Origin: Sabellastarte sp. h YS-2021
Taxonomy: Eukaryota > Annelida > Polychaeta > Sabellida > Sabellidae
Reading direction: 5' to 3'
Assembly (NCBI GenBank): GCA_964017235.1
Contig: OZ024931.1
Span: 137,022,033-137,086,032 of the forward strand
Length of the DNA: 64,000 nucleotides
Shown here: piece after piece, positions 10,436 through 21,546 of the stretch
Layout: every line of letters begins with the position of its first letter
Numbering within the stretch: the first letter of the stretch is position 1
Made by a program: the position numbers and the translations under genes
Notes under the pieces: generated by a model
Databases searched by the model: none
Seen by the model: the letters and a program-made list of their open reading frames with translations, nothing else
What the model was told of the DNA's origin: nothing

Positions 10436-12349
10436 TGTTTTGCAGTTTTGTGTCCTTTATTTCCTTTACAGTAATTGTTTTGTTGTGACCAAATCTATGT
10501 TTTATTTTGTCATTCTTTTTCTGTTTAGATTATATTTAAATATTGATTTACTTTTGTTTTTAATCTATATATATAGTCATGTGTTTTATTTGTGTTTTTT
10601 GTATATGTTTCTATATATTTCTAGTCAATTTCTATGAATTTGTGACTGGGCCTTTTTGCCAATTATTATGTATTTGTATTTTTTTTGTTTTTTTTGTTGT
10701 TGTTGTTAATATTAGTTATTGTATTTATTATTTATCATTTGAGTGCAGTATAACACATAAGTGTTTTTGCACTTAAATTTTTACTATCTATCTATCTTGC
10801 CTAGCATTTCATAATGGAAGGTCAAATTAGTAAGTTTTGGGTTGATAGTAAAGTTCATCTTTTCATATAAATAATTCAAAGATGAGTTTAAAAATTGCTT
10901 TGCTTAAATCAGGCCTCATTTGAGTAAAACCTGAATATTCATCATCATAAATAACTAATTATAAATAACCCTATTAATTGTCACAAGTGGTTTTCTTGGC
11001 CCTGGATTTGTTAAAAATATACCACAAGTATGTCCAATTTGCATGAAAAAAACTTGAACTGTTGTTGAATTCTTTCGGTATCAAAACACAGTAATAAACG
11101 TGTTTAACCACACTTAATTTGTGATATTTTACACCATGCCACCTTGTATGCAAACTGGAGCCTATTCATTCATATTCCTGTTCCTAGAATAAGAACTTTC
11201 TGAGAAATGGGCATTATCTTAGAAAATGTGTCAAACAATAAGAAATATTTCTAAGAATAAAAAGTTTCAAAAACTCCCCAATATACTGTATTTTCAAAAT
11301 ATTTCTACAGTAATGGGTTGTTGTTGATAAATAGCTGAAATGATAATGCTGCACCTGTTTCTGCAAAGCTGTTGCATTCAATTTGTCATTATTACTTAGA
11401 AGTCCAAAAAGCCCCATGAATTTAAAAATTCTTACTGTTTGAATTATTCTAATGGTTGTTTTTAGAAAGAAAGGCTAAGAAAATGTTATTGAATATGGGC
11501 CTTTGACAGCCTTTTGACATCTCTAGATGAGGAATGTTTGTCGCAGATGTGGATTAACGTACTTGAACACTACTTATACAAACCATAATAGTACTTATCA
11601 GACCAATCATAACGTCCTCAGCTCATGATACAATAATGGTGTGTGATCATAATATCCCCAGTTGTCACAATAATGTCACACTTTGGATTTTGGGATAATA
11701 ATTCCCGTTTAAATGGGAATCACACCACATTTGACTATTATCAATAGTGTTTATATAAAATTTCTTTGGATTTCCAGAAAGTAAGCTAACAAGCTTGAGC
11801 TTCCTTTTTTGATGACTTTACTATATGCTTTCCCATGGACAAGACTACTTGTTTCCATCTTTAACATGCATTTTTTACTGGTTAAAGAGAAACACACAAT
11901 TACAGGCACAGAACTTAATCCCAATGTATATTCTATGAATGCAGAAGCTCATCTCCAACAAGTAGGTGACCAATTTTTAGTTAAGACAACTCAGCGCCGG
12001 GAGTAATAAGTACTATATGATTTGTTGTAATAATTACCACGAAACTTTGCTTTAAAGGGATGGCCAGACTATATGTTTTTTGTTTTTTTTTGATTCACAA
12101 GCTTTTGTTTACTCTTTTTTCCCATTGCACTTGTGACAGCTGGGGGGTGGGGGGGGGGAGGGGGGGTGAGAGTGGACAACCCCCCATCAGTGTCTTACAA
12201 AAATGTCATATACGCAGTATGACTTGTAATAATGAAAACTCTTTTTAGCATTGTGTTAACAAAATAAGTTCTAACTTACATATAGAGCTACAAACTTTCT
12301 ATGCATATTATTCCTGTTTAAGGGTATCAGTACAAAGAGTGGTGGTTTA
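10436..12349. other. Gene-poor AT-rich interval
   Basis: 10.44-10.79 kb is strongly T-rich and yields hydrophobic chance frames. There is a small perfect inverted repeat around 11.70 kb (ATTCCC/GGGAAT arms around GTTTAAAT). A G-run tract lies at about 12.14-12.17 kb. The other frames of 60-70 codons here show no domain. No gene supported. Confidence 0.4.
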
Positions 12350-12529
12350 TTAGACTAATGACAACAAGGCATATGGACGTCATGACTTCAGGATTAGGTT
12401 ATAACTTTAACCAGACGATTCTATCCGTCAATATCATCAAATATATATTTCCAAACGTTCCACTTTCTTTCGAATTGGGTTGATTGTGAATTTATCAGGC
12501 TTAATGTTTCTTGTTCCAAATAAGTTTTT

Positions 12530-13344
12530 TTAAATTTTGTTTTGAAGGAAATAGATATTTAGTTTATAGTTTTGTTTTGCACACCAGAATATATATTTCC
12601 GAGTAATCATAGGTATCAGGTTCAAGGGCCAAAAATTTTGGTCGTTTTGTAAATAGCCGTGTAGTTTCATTAAATTTGTTAGCACTAGATTTTCCCCAAG
12701 TTTATTATTAATCCATTGTTGAATATTGTCCCACAGCTGTGTCACTTCTCTACATTTGCAAAATAAGTGCTCCAAGTTTTCATCATACATTCCGCAAAAT
12801 GAACATGCATTATTCATATCTATTTTTAACTTTTTTAAATAGTCTTTGGTTCCTAAAATACCGTTCAGTATACGATACTGAAACCAAATGACATTGTTGT
12901 CACATACAGAATAGAAGCAAATCTTGTATATTTGTTTCCATCTTTCTTTAATCTGTATATCCAAATTTTCGTTTTGAACAATATTTGTCCATTTTAATTC
13001 ACAAGTTGGATTATCATTCAGAGCCTCTGCATTATTAAATGCATGGTAGTAGTTCTTACTACCACTTTTCGCTTTTAAAAGCATGTCTAGATGAAAAGGA
13101 TAAGTAGGCCTTTCAAGGGTCAAGTTACCTAAAAGTCTATACTTTGACGTGTATAGTTCAATTTTAGCTTTATTGTATAGTAATTCAGAATGTTTACATT
13201 TATATTAAACTTATTCTTTAAGTCTCTAATACTTATAATCTTGCCCTTTGTATTTATTATATCATTTACCAAGTAGATACCTTTCTTGTACCAGTCAGGA
13301 AAAATATTGTGTTTTTGGAGATTTGAGAGTTGTACCAAATGCAA
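12530..13344 (-). pseudogene. Tx1/L1-like LINE ORF2, C-terminal region with zinc finger
   Basis: Frames 13344-13129 and 13123-12530 continue the ORF2 polyprotein past the RT. The latter contains NVIWFQYRILNGILGTKDYL and then a CSFCGMYDENLEHLFCKC segment, the C-x2-C...H-x3-C arrangement found at the C-terminus of Tx1-like and plant L1 ORF2 proteins (zf-RVT family). The frame ends naturally at 12530 after IYFLQNKI. One frame change separates the two pieces. Confidence 0.8.
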
Positions 13345-15512
13345 TTTCTTAGTAGTTCAGATTCATTCTGTGCTTGTTGTATTTTATTTAGTGTTTGCCA
13401 GTCTTTTAATACGTTGTGCCAAAATTGATTATGAACAGTTAGAGACATTTCGTTGTACCATTGATCTCCAAAAATTAAGGTTTTGTTTATGTTTTCATAC
13501 ATTACTGTTAGTAATTTGTACCATTGTGAATTTGGTTGAGTTACTAACTTCTTTATCCAGCTTATTTTAAGTGCTTTATCAAAATTGTGAATGTTGATCA
13601 CTTTCATGCCTCCCTGCATACAGCTTAAAGAAATGGTGGATCTTCTTATTTTATCCGGCTTCCCATTCCATAAGAACTTGTACAAGATGGTGTTTAGTGT
13701 TCTAAGAAATGATTCTGATCTTGGTATAGTAGATAATAGATGGACACGTTGTGATATCAGGTTAGACTTGATGACCGTAATCTTGCCCAGGGGGGTCAAA
13801 TATCTGTTGCTCCATGTCTTCACCAACTTTTTTATTTTTTCTAAAGCCTTTGTATAATTGCGCTCTGTTATTGCTGAAAGATTTGTTGAAAATTCTATAC
13901 CTAACAGAGTGAAGTTGGTACATCCCCATTCTAGGTCCATGGTAACATTTAATTTATCTTTGGAAAATTTTTTTCTCCCAATCCAGATTACTTTAGTTTT
14001 TTCTTTATTCATTTTTAAGCCTGATAAATTTCCATATATTTCGAGAGTATTTAAAGCCGATTGTAAGGAGTGCTGGCTACCATTCAATATTAGTGTGGTG
14101 TCATCCGCAAACTGTGTTATTTTAAATTCGATATTTTTTATTTTTAATCCAATTATATATGGATTAATTTGGATAAGTCTTGCTAGAATCTCAGCTCCAA
14201 TAAGGAATAGATATGCTGAAATTGGATCCCCTTGACGGCATCCTCTGTTAATTTTTATTGGTTTTGACAAAAACCGCACTGTACGATATATGCAGTTATT
14301 TCCGTATTGAAAAGTTTTACCCACTATAAAATTTTCACTATATCCAAAGAACTCCAGAACTCTGTATAGAAAGCTCCATGAAAGTGAATCAAATGCTTTC
14401 TCCAAATCTATTAACATAAGCATTCCTGGTATATTTTTATTTTCTGTTGCATGTATAAGATCATAGATCAATCTGGTGGATTCGCTTATGTACCTTCCCT
14501 TTATGAAACCAGTTTGACAGTCTGAGATGACATAATTTAAGGTTTTCTTAAGTCTTTCCGCTATAGTTCCTGATGCTAGCTTATAAATTACACTCAGCAA
14601 GGAGATAGGACGCCAATTTTTTATTAAAGAACAATATTTTTTAGCCTTTGGTAGGCATGTTATTATACACTGCCGAAGTGACGCTGTCAGGCATCCCTTT
14701 GAAAATCAACTGTTTATTTATTTTAGTTGACGCCAAAATACTTTGACAAATTTGACTGTTATGCCATCAATTCCGGGCGATTTGTTTGATTTCATTTTCT
14801 TGAGAACTTGTCCTACTTCATCGACAGTTACGGGTAACCCAATGTCTTCTTCTGGGACTCTTGTGCTTGATTTAATACCTAAATTTTCGAAGTTTATTCT
14901 TTGCAGGGCATCATCTCTATTTTCGAATAGATTGGAATAATATTGTTGTACCTGACTTAGTATGTTTTCTTGATCTGTTATTACTTCTCCATTATTTAAT
15001 CTTACTTTTCTTATTGTTTTTTCAATAAAGTTTTTCTTTTCAAGATTTGAAAAGTATTTTGATGGTTTCTCTCCATCTTGCAGCCATTGCAGCCAAGATC
15101 TTACTAGTTGCCCTTTTAGCTTTTTTGACCTTATACTTTCTAATTCAGCTCTTTTATCCAGTAATAGTGTGGAATTTGCTGTATAATTTGGATCCTGGGC
15201 TTCAAGAAATTCGATGTCAGATATTAACTGCTTTTCTACCTTTGAGGATTTTTTCTTTTGGGTTGTAGCAAATTTGATGGTTTCTCCTCTTATTCGGAGT
15301 AGTAGTGTTTCTAAGAATAAATCATGGTCTATTTTCATCTCGAAACTGGTGAAATTGTCTTTTAAAAAGTCAAGATTATACACAGGAATTGCATATTTGA
15401 CCTTTTCTTCTTCTGTAATCCCATTTATAAGATCAACATATTCTGGGCATTCCAGAAGACTATTATTGAATTTCCAGAGGCCCTTGCCTTGTAAGAATTT
15501 ATTTATTTTCAT
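13266..15512 (-). pseudogene. Tx1/L1-like LINE ORF2, linker and reverse transcriptase
   Basis: Frame 15512-14718 holds the linker, ending with the RT entry MKSNKSPGIDGITVKFVKVFW. Frame 14600-13266 (444 aa) holds the RT palm: DCQTGFIKGRYISEST, MLIDLEKAFDSLSWSFL, INRGCRQGDPISAYLF, ITQFADDTTLIL with the two catalytic aspartates, and LSGLKMNKEKTKVIW. Between the frames the linking text PISLLSVIYKLASG is still readable, so the loss is a frame change plus a stop, not a deletion. Apart from this the RT domain is remarkably intact for this window. Confidence 0.88.
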
Positions 15513-15650
15513 TTCTAGTTCGATCGTTGAATGATCAGATCTATAGCTGGCTCTAATTTCGCAAGTGTTCGTAATATCTAGTATATTTGAAGAAGCGAGA
15601 AATAGGTCAAGTCTTGCCTGTTTGACTGGATTCCGTCTTCTCCATGTGAA

Positions 15651-16215
15651 TCATTTTGTATCGGGATGTACATCTCTATAGATGTCGGACAGGTCATATT
15701 GTCTCATTAGATCAAAAATGGCTTGTCTAGATCTAGGATTGTTTACATGCCTATAATTAAAAGTATCAATGTCATTATCAAGAGCTACATTGAAGTCTCC
15801 ACATAGAATGTTGTAGTCTCCATTTGCATTTTCTAATAGTTTAGAGATTTCTTCAAAAAAGGAAGGGCTATCGTTGTTTGGACCGTACAAGGTTATCAAG
15901 TTTATTTTCATTGAGCTTAATTTCATAAGTAGATTGAGGTAATTGCCATTTTTATCTTTGTTACATGCCAGTATTTCATATTCAAAATTGTTATTTAAAA
16001 GAATAGCCACACCACGTGAATTTGTTTTACCTCCATTTAAGTAAACATCGTTATTCCACAGTTCTTTTACAACCATTATGTCATCGTCAATTAAATGTGT
16101 GTCCTGTAAACAGACGATGTTTGCATTTGTTTCCTTAAAGTATGAGAGCACATCTATTTTTTTTTAATATTCTGTAAAACTTGACAGTTTGCGGACAACA
16201 CCTTAATACTATCTC
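15651..16215 (-). pseudogene. Tx1/L1-like LINE ORF2, APE endonuclease
   Basis: The frame from 16151 encodes an endonuclease: VLSYFKETNANIVCLQDTHL (catalytic E replaced by D in QDTH, as seen in many Tx1-type elements), NSRGVAILL, LITLYGPNNDSPSFF, and YNILCGDFNVALDNDID. Just upstream, in another frame across a nine-base A run, is VLSANCQVLQNIKKK, the normal beginning of such an endonuclease. A one-base slip in the A run therefore separates the first 15 or so residues. Confidence 0.85.
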
Positions 16216-16216
16216 C

Positions 16217-16437
16217 ACATTGAACTTCACCGGCGATATACAGAAAAAGACAAAATAACACAGAATTGGCGGGAAAGTACGGAGCCCAGGAAGGGACATA
16301 GAACTGTTTTCCTGTAATTTTTTTATCTCGTTACCACAAGATAGTAAGTTGTTCCCACAAGATAGGAAGTCGTTCCCACAAGTTAGCAAGTCGTTCCCAC
16401 AAGTTAGAAAGTCATTCCAACAAGTTAGAAAGTTGTT
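16217..16437. repeat. First copy of a near-identical 220-bp segment
   Basis: It starts CATTGAACTTCACCGGCG, runs through AATTGGCGGGAAAG.ACGG and CCCAGGAAGGGACATAGAAC, then into the first four or five 21-bp minisatellite units. The same segment, differing at only about two bases by eye, is at 16898-17118. Its left edge coincides with the LINE 5' junction. Confidence 0.9.
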
Positions 16438-16897
16438 TTAAGTGACATGTAGTTTAATATATGTCTTATTTCACAATAACATTTCATGACACACAAAATA
16501 CTTGTTTGCATATTAACATAACACAGATATACATAACATTCGTGAAATCTCATTTCATAATAACATGTCATGACATACATACACTTATGTTACACAGACT
16601 ATATGTTTTGCATATAACCCGTATTTTGATCTTTTTGGGACACTTTGTTTCACTATCATATTTTGTACCCCTAACGGTCCAGTCAAACTACAGGTAGTAT
16701 TTCCAGGTAGTGTTTAAAGATGACAAGATAAATAGAAGAGTGCTGGACCTCCTGTTAAAACTAGCTATATACCTCTGGCTACAGTTTTACCACAACAGAG
16801 AATTAATATTGGGGGTGGGGTGACGAGGAAGGGGGAGGGTAATGGCCTCAATTTAGAAAAGAAAAGATAAAGAAAGGGTACAGTAACATAACAGGAA
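16438..16897. other. AT-rich spacer between duplicated segments
   Basis: No gene. Short repeated words (CATTTCATGACA, CATGTCATGACA) occur at 16.47-16.58 kb. A G-rich tract GGGGGTGGGGTGACGAGG lies at 16.81 kb. Confidence 0.4.
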
Positions 16898-17741
16898 ACA
16901 TTGAACTTCACCGGCGATATACAGAAAAAGACAAAATAACACAGAATTGGCGGGAAAGAACGGAGCCCAGGAAGGGACATAGAACTGATTTCCTGTAATT
17001 TTTTTATCTCGTTACCACAAGATAGTAAGTTGTTCCCACAAGATAGGAAGTCGTTCCCACAAGTTAGCAAGTCGTTCCCACAAGTTAGAAAGTCATTCCA
17101 ACAAGTTAGAAAGTTGTTACCACAAGATACTAACTTGTTCCCACAAGTTAGCAAGGTCGTTCCCACAATTTAGCAAGTCGTTCCCACAAGTTAGCAAGTT
17201 GTTACCAAAAGATAGAAAGTCGTTCCCACAAGTTAGCAAGTCATTCCCACATGTTAGAAAGTCCTTACCCACAAGATACTAACTCATTCCCACAAGTTAG
17301 CAAAGTCGTTACCACAATATACTAACTCATTCCTACAAGCTGGCAAAGTCATTACCACAAGATACTAAGTCGTTCCCACAAGTTAGCAAAGTCATTGCCG
17401 AAAAATAGAAAGTTGTTCCCACAAGTTAGCAAGTCATGCGCACAAGTTAGGAAGTCGTTCTCACAAGTTATAAAGTCATTACCACAAGATACTAACTCGT
17501 TCCTCCAAGTTAGAAAGTCGTTACCACAAGATACTAACTCGTTCCCACAAGTTAGAAAGTCGTTACCACAAGATACTAACTCGTTCTCACAAGATAGAAA
17601 GTCGTACCAACAAGTTAGCAAGTCATTCCCACAAGTTAGAAAGTCTTAACCACAAGATACTAAGTCGTTCCAACAAGTTAGCAAGTCATTCCCACAAGTT
17701 AGAAAGTCATTACCACAAGATACCAACTCATTCTAACTCAT
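16898..17741. repeat. Left arm: 21-bp minisatellite, + orientation
   Basis: After a 90-base leader shared with 16217 onward, the unit TCGTTCCCACAAGTTAGCAAG repeats with variants (TTACCACAAGATACTAAC, AAGTTAGAAAG). The period is 21 bases. There are about 35 units, some with single-base insertions. The same unit in reverse complement forms the right arm at 18808-19525, so the pair is an inverted repeat about 1.07 kb apart. Open frames on both strands follow from the 21-base period. Confidence 0.92.
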
Positions 17742-18619
17742 CGGCTTTGATGCCAATATGCAGGCAATTTCTTTGTCTATGATACCTAACTTATTAGAGG
17801 CCACCAATCTACTGGCATACCATTCAAGTTTACATCTGCCTGTAGGCTTTTAGTGACCTTCAGAGGTCGCATGTTGCCTATTACTTTATATGTCCAACTT
17901 TTATACCATTATGACTATCGTTTTAGCAATTTTAATGGTTATTCTTCTTAGTTACCTACCTAGTGACCTTCAGAGGTCACCTACTTATTATTACAGGTAT
18001 ATTGTATTACTGTCTTTTAGAGGTGCCTGTTTTATGGCACTTTCCTTCATCTTTCTAAGATATTTTAGTATGTTACATTGGATTGGGTGCTTTTTGGCAC
18101 AGCATAACTTGCAGGAGCTACATCAGATTCTCATATAAGCTGTACCTAAACACAGCAAAACTCGTGTTTGCTGTGCTGCAATTTGCATAGTCTTTTCATA
18201 CTGTAAATTGCATAGTCTTATCATTTTCAACCCCCTTCTTTATATACATTACACTATAACTTACATTTTCTTTCTTCATAGACCTTTATTTTCTTTCCAA
18301 AAATGCCATTCTTGGCCTGGTCTTAACCCCTTGTCTACATTTCTAAATTCTTCTAGTATGGGTATGGGTAATGTAGTGGTTTACTACTAATTGGGTTATA
18401 GTGTCTGCATATGGCACGTTCGGGGGGAACCACACCGCTATGTGCTCATGTATGTTGTAAATAATTTTTCTGTTTTTTATCTAGTAACAATCTTAAATGA
18501 ATGTATGAATTATTAACTAGTTTCTGTAATAATTGCTAATACAGCCAAGCTGTTAGTCGTCACTGTTATAAATATTATGTGTAATAAATATTGTTAACTC
18601 ATGTATGCATATTATTGGT
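17742..18619. other. Core between the inverted minisatellite arms
   Basis: No recognised gene. Two copies of TAGTGACCTTCAGAGGTC occur about 100 bases apart (17.85 and 17.95 kb); the second is a palindrome GTGACCT..AGAGGTCAC. Toward the right end TAATAAATATTGTTAACTC followed by ATGTATGCA resembles the terminal region of the DIRS element at 54.91 kb, but too briefly to call. Confidence 0.4.
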
Positions 18620-18795
18620 CCCTGGGAATGAGTATAATAAGTGGTGGGAAAGTTATTAAATGGTGTGAACGAGTTAGTGGTGGGAATGAGATAGTAAGTG
18701 GTGGAACAAGTTAGTAAGTGGTGGGAATGACTTAATGAATGGTGGGAACGAGTAAGTAATTGGTGGGACCAAATTGATAAGTGGTGAGTATGAAA
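18620..18795. repeat. ~23-bp repeat GTGGTGGGAATGAGTTAGTAA
   Basis: About seven variable units of AAGTGGTGGGAA(T/C)GAGTTAGT, a relative of the 21-bp unit in right-arm orientation but with a different spacer. It lies immediately before the right array and may be an older diverged edge of it. Confidence 0.7.
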
Positions 18796-18807
18796 TAAAA
18801 CAAGGAT

Positions 18808-19525
18808 TTGCTATCTTGTGGTAACCACTTAGTATCTTGTTCCGACAAGTTGGTACCTCATTCCCACAACTTAATATCGCATTACCTCAACTTTCTAACT
18901 TGTGGGAACGACTTGCTATCTTGTGGGAACGGCTTTCTATCTAGTGGTAAGAACTTTCTAACTTGTGGGAATGACTTAGTATCTTGTGGTAACGACTTAG
19001 CATCATGTGGGAATGACTTTCTATCTTGTGGGAATGACTTTCTATCTTGTTGGAACAACTTACTATCTTGTTGGAACGACTTGCAAACTTGTGGTAATGA
19101 CTTTCTAACTTGTGGTAAAGACTTAGCATCTTGTGGAAATGACTTTCTATCTTATGGTAACGACTTGCTAACTTGTGGGAACGACTTAGTATCTTGTGGT
19201 AATGACTTTCTATCTTGTGGGAATGACTTTTTAACTTGTGGGAACGACTTGCTATCTTGTGGGAACGACTTGCTAACTTATGGGAATGACTTTGTATCTT
19301 GTGGTAATGATTTGCTATCTTGTGGTAATGATTTGTTAACTTGTGGGAACGACTTAGTATCTTGCGGTAACAACTTGCTCTCTTGTGGTAACAACTTGCT
19401 AACTTGTGGGAACGACTTGCTATCTTGTGATAACGGCTTGCTAACTTGTGGTAACCACTTGCTAACTTGTGGTAATGACTTTTTATCTTGTGGGAACGAC
19501 TTACTATCTCGTGGCAATGAGATAA
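18808..19525. repeat. Right arm: 21-bp minisatellite, inverted
   Basis: About 34 units of CTTGTGGGAACGACTTGCTAT with T/G and C/T variants, the reverse complement of the left-arm unit. The plus strand is open from 18808 to 19533 (241 codons) as a heptapeptide array of the type (L/F)(L/T/S)(S/T)CGND. After the array the flank, reverse-complemented, reads CCCAGGAAGGGATGTAGAAC and so mirrors the left-arm leader. Cysteine-rich translation and perfect frame retention are consequences of a 21-base period without stop codons; no start context or homologous protein supports a gene. Confidence 0.92.
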
Positions 19526-21390
19526 AAAAATGACAGGAAAACAGTTCTACATCCCTTCCTGGGATCCGTAGGGAAAGGCACGAAGAGCCACAAAATGACA
19601 GGACATCATACAGCTGCCTTACAGATCTTAATGTCATCTATGAAGACTTTTAAAACTCCCATGTGAGTGGCCATGGAAGGCAAGGGGATATCACAAAAGT
19701 CGGCCAAAGTGAATACAGGAACAAGCAGAAGCAATACCTGAAAATTCACAAACCGTTGTCTGGGAGTATTACTTAAAAACCCCACAAAATGAATTTTACT
19801 ACAGATACATATTTGGTTAAGTTGTTTGAAATTTAAAAAGAGGCCTCACGGCCACCATCAACTCGTCTTCTCATTTCACACTCTTTCATTGGTTTGCACT
19901 TAATGACCCCACTACACATCTTCCTTGACTTATAAAAATATATTCTTCTGTGATTCCCCCTTGTGTGTGCAATTAGTGTGAACTATTTGTGAAATATAAG
20001 GAAAAAATTATGGAGACTCGTTCTGGATCACTGTATCTTTGAGGATGACTGACAAAAGGGGTAGACTCCACCTTGTGTGAAAATATGAGCCAGTTCGAAT
20101 ATATAATATTCTGGTTATGAACACCCATAAACAGATGACAGACAGGTTCCATTACAATAGCCTCGACACTCCCCTTTAGGAATTGAGGATAATGAAGCTT
20201 TTAACAAAAAGCATAATTTAGCAGTAAAATAGTGTCTCATCCAAAACATGCATACCTTGTCATGTATATAAAACCCATTTCACACTACGGCTGGATAACT
20301 GGCGGCTTTAGGCATAAGACAAAATACCCCTGTCCTTCAACTACTGTATGACATCTGTATGCGAACTTGTGACACAGTAGCCAACTGTTCAGTTCTTTGA
20401 GTGTCCTACAAAACTTTTTAAATGTTTAAAATTTTCACCTCTGAAGCTGTATCCGTCATTGACCCTCAGTCAACATCTCTTTTCCGCCCTATCACCATCC
20501 CTTTATGTGTCCCTGTCCGTCCATTTCAGTAGCCTGCCACAGATAAATTATTCATGCGGAAACTCAAGACATGGTTGGCTGTTTATATAAGGTTGTGACC
20601 CTTTCTTATTTCGGTAGTATGTGTTTGTCTGATGGCTACCAAAGGTGAGTTGAGGTTAATGGAGTTTGCCTCTTCGTGACCAATGTTTGTATACGGCCAT
20701 CCCACTATTGCAGGTAGTTACACATTGTGTCTCATCAGTGGCTGTGCACGTCAAACCTTATGGATACCACAAATCTCAGAAGATATGAGGTGTGTTGGGA
20801 GGCAGTTCCCCTGCTGAGCAAAACTAGTAACCGCAGGATATACCGCATGTTTTGTGAAAGGGGTGTAAAATACACAACAAATTGGGAAAATATAATATTT
20901 ACTGTTCTTATTTAATTGAAAAAAAAACAACTTTTGTAACATGTATTGATAATCATACTTTAACAAGTTTTTTTTTCTGCAACGGTTATTTTCTGTTACA
21001 CACATGTAATTAACTAGATTTCTTTGCTTTTAAAATGAAATTATGACCAGTGCACAGTGACAACAACATAATATTGTGCCGATCTGATAACTTGAAACTG
21101 ATATGACACAACAAATGTACAGGGTCAAAGTTAGGGCTTTACATACTGTTCAAAAGGCAGGCTCATATTGGGACATGTCCTCAGCACTGTCATCCGATAT
21201 GACACAGCAGAAATGATGCAATCTGATATAAAAACAATATCTAATTGGAAAACTTTAATCAGATCAATACATACACAAAGGCACTTCACTGAATGATAAG
21301 AATTTACTGGTCCCATTTAATTTTTTTACCATTTCTGTTAATCTTTAAGAGGGCTTGTATCTGGACACATTTTTGATCAATGTGGTACAC
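19526..21390. other. Anonymous interval right of the minisatellite structure
   Basis: The first ~90 bases belong to the inverted-repeat flank. The remainder has no frame with a recognisable domain and no repeat structure that I could resolve. Confidence 0.35.
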
Positions 21391-21546
21391 ATGTTGAAGA
21401 AAGAATCAATTATGATCCTATATTTTGACACTTTTTGAACTTTAAACCTCTATATCTTGACTTTTGCTCAACATATTTTAATGTCTAATAGCTCATTAGA
21501 TAGGTATGTCCCTTAGCTATTATGTGCTGAAGTTTTATTCGAATCA

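Larger units (their letters stand above)
12350..16216 (-). mobile_element. Tx1/L1-like LINE, ORF2 nearly complete, no ORF1
   Basis: A minus-strand non-LTR element distinct from the L2/CR1 copies. It has an APE endonuclease, an L1-type RT and a C-terminal Cys/His zinc finger. The RT signature (FADDTTLIL, CRQGDPISAYLFLIGAE, GFIKGRYISE) is that of the L1/Tx1 group. The 5' end stops abruptly at about 16216, inside the start of the endonuclease, exactly where a duplicated flank segment begins, so the copy is 5'-truncated and ORF1 is missing. The 3' end is less clear; the 3' UTR runs from 12530 toward about 12.35 kb, with AATAAACC on the minus strand near the end. Several stops and frame changes break it. 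Confidence 0.85.

Noticed and set aside
13286-15534. Several plus-strand frames of 65-125 codons
   Set aside because: Shadows of the minus-strand Tx1-like LINE ORF2, which has clear RT and endonuclease motifs.
17395-17649. 84-codon Gln/Ser-rich plus frame in the left array
   Set aside because: Direct translation of the 21-bp unit; no start context.
17742-18619. Solo DIRS terminal sequence in the minisatellite core
   Set aside because: Only about 30 bases near 18.59 kb resemble the 54.91 kb terminus; too short in AT-rich DNA to support.
16332-19525. CRISPR array
   Set aside because: Repeats are contiguous 21-bp units without unique spacers, and the DNA is animal in character; this is a minisatellite.
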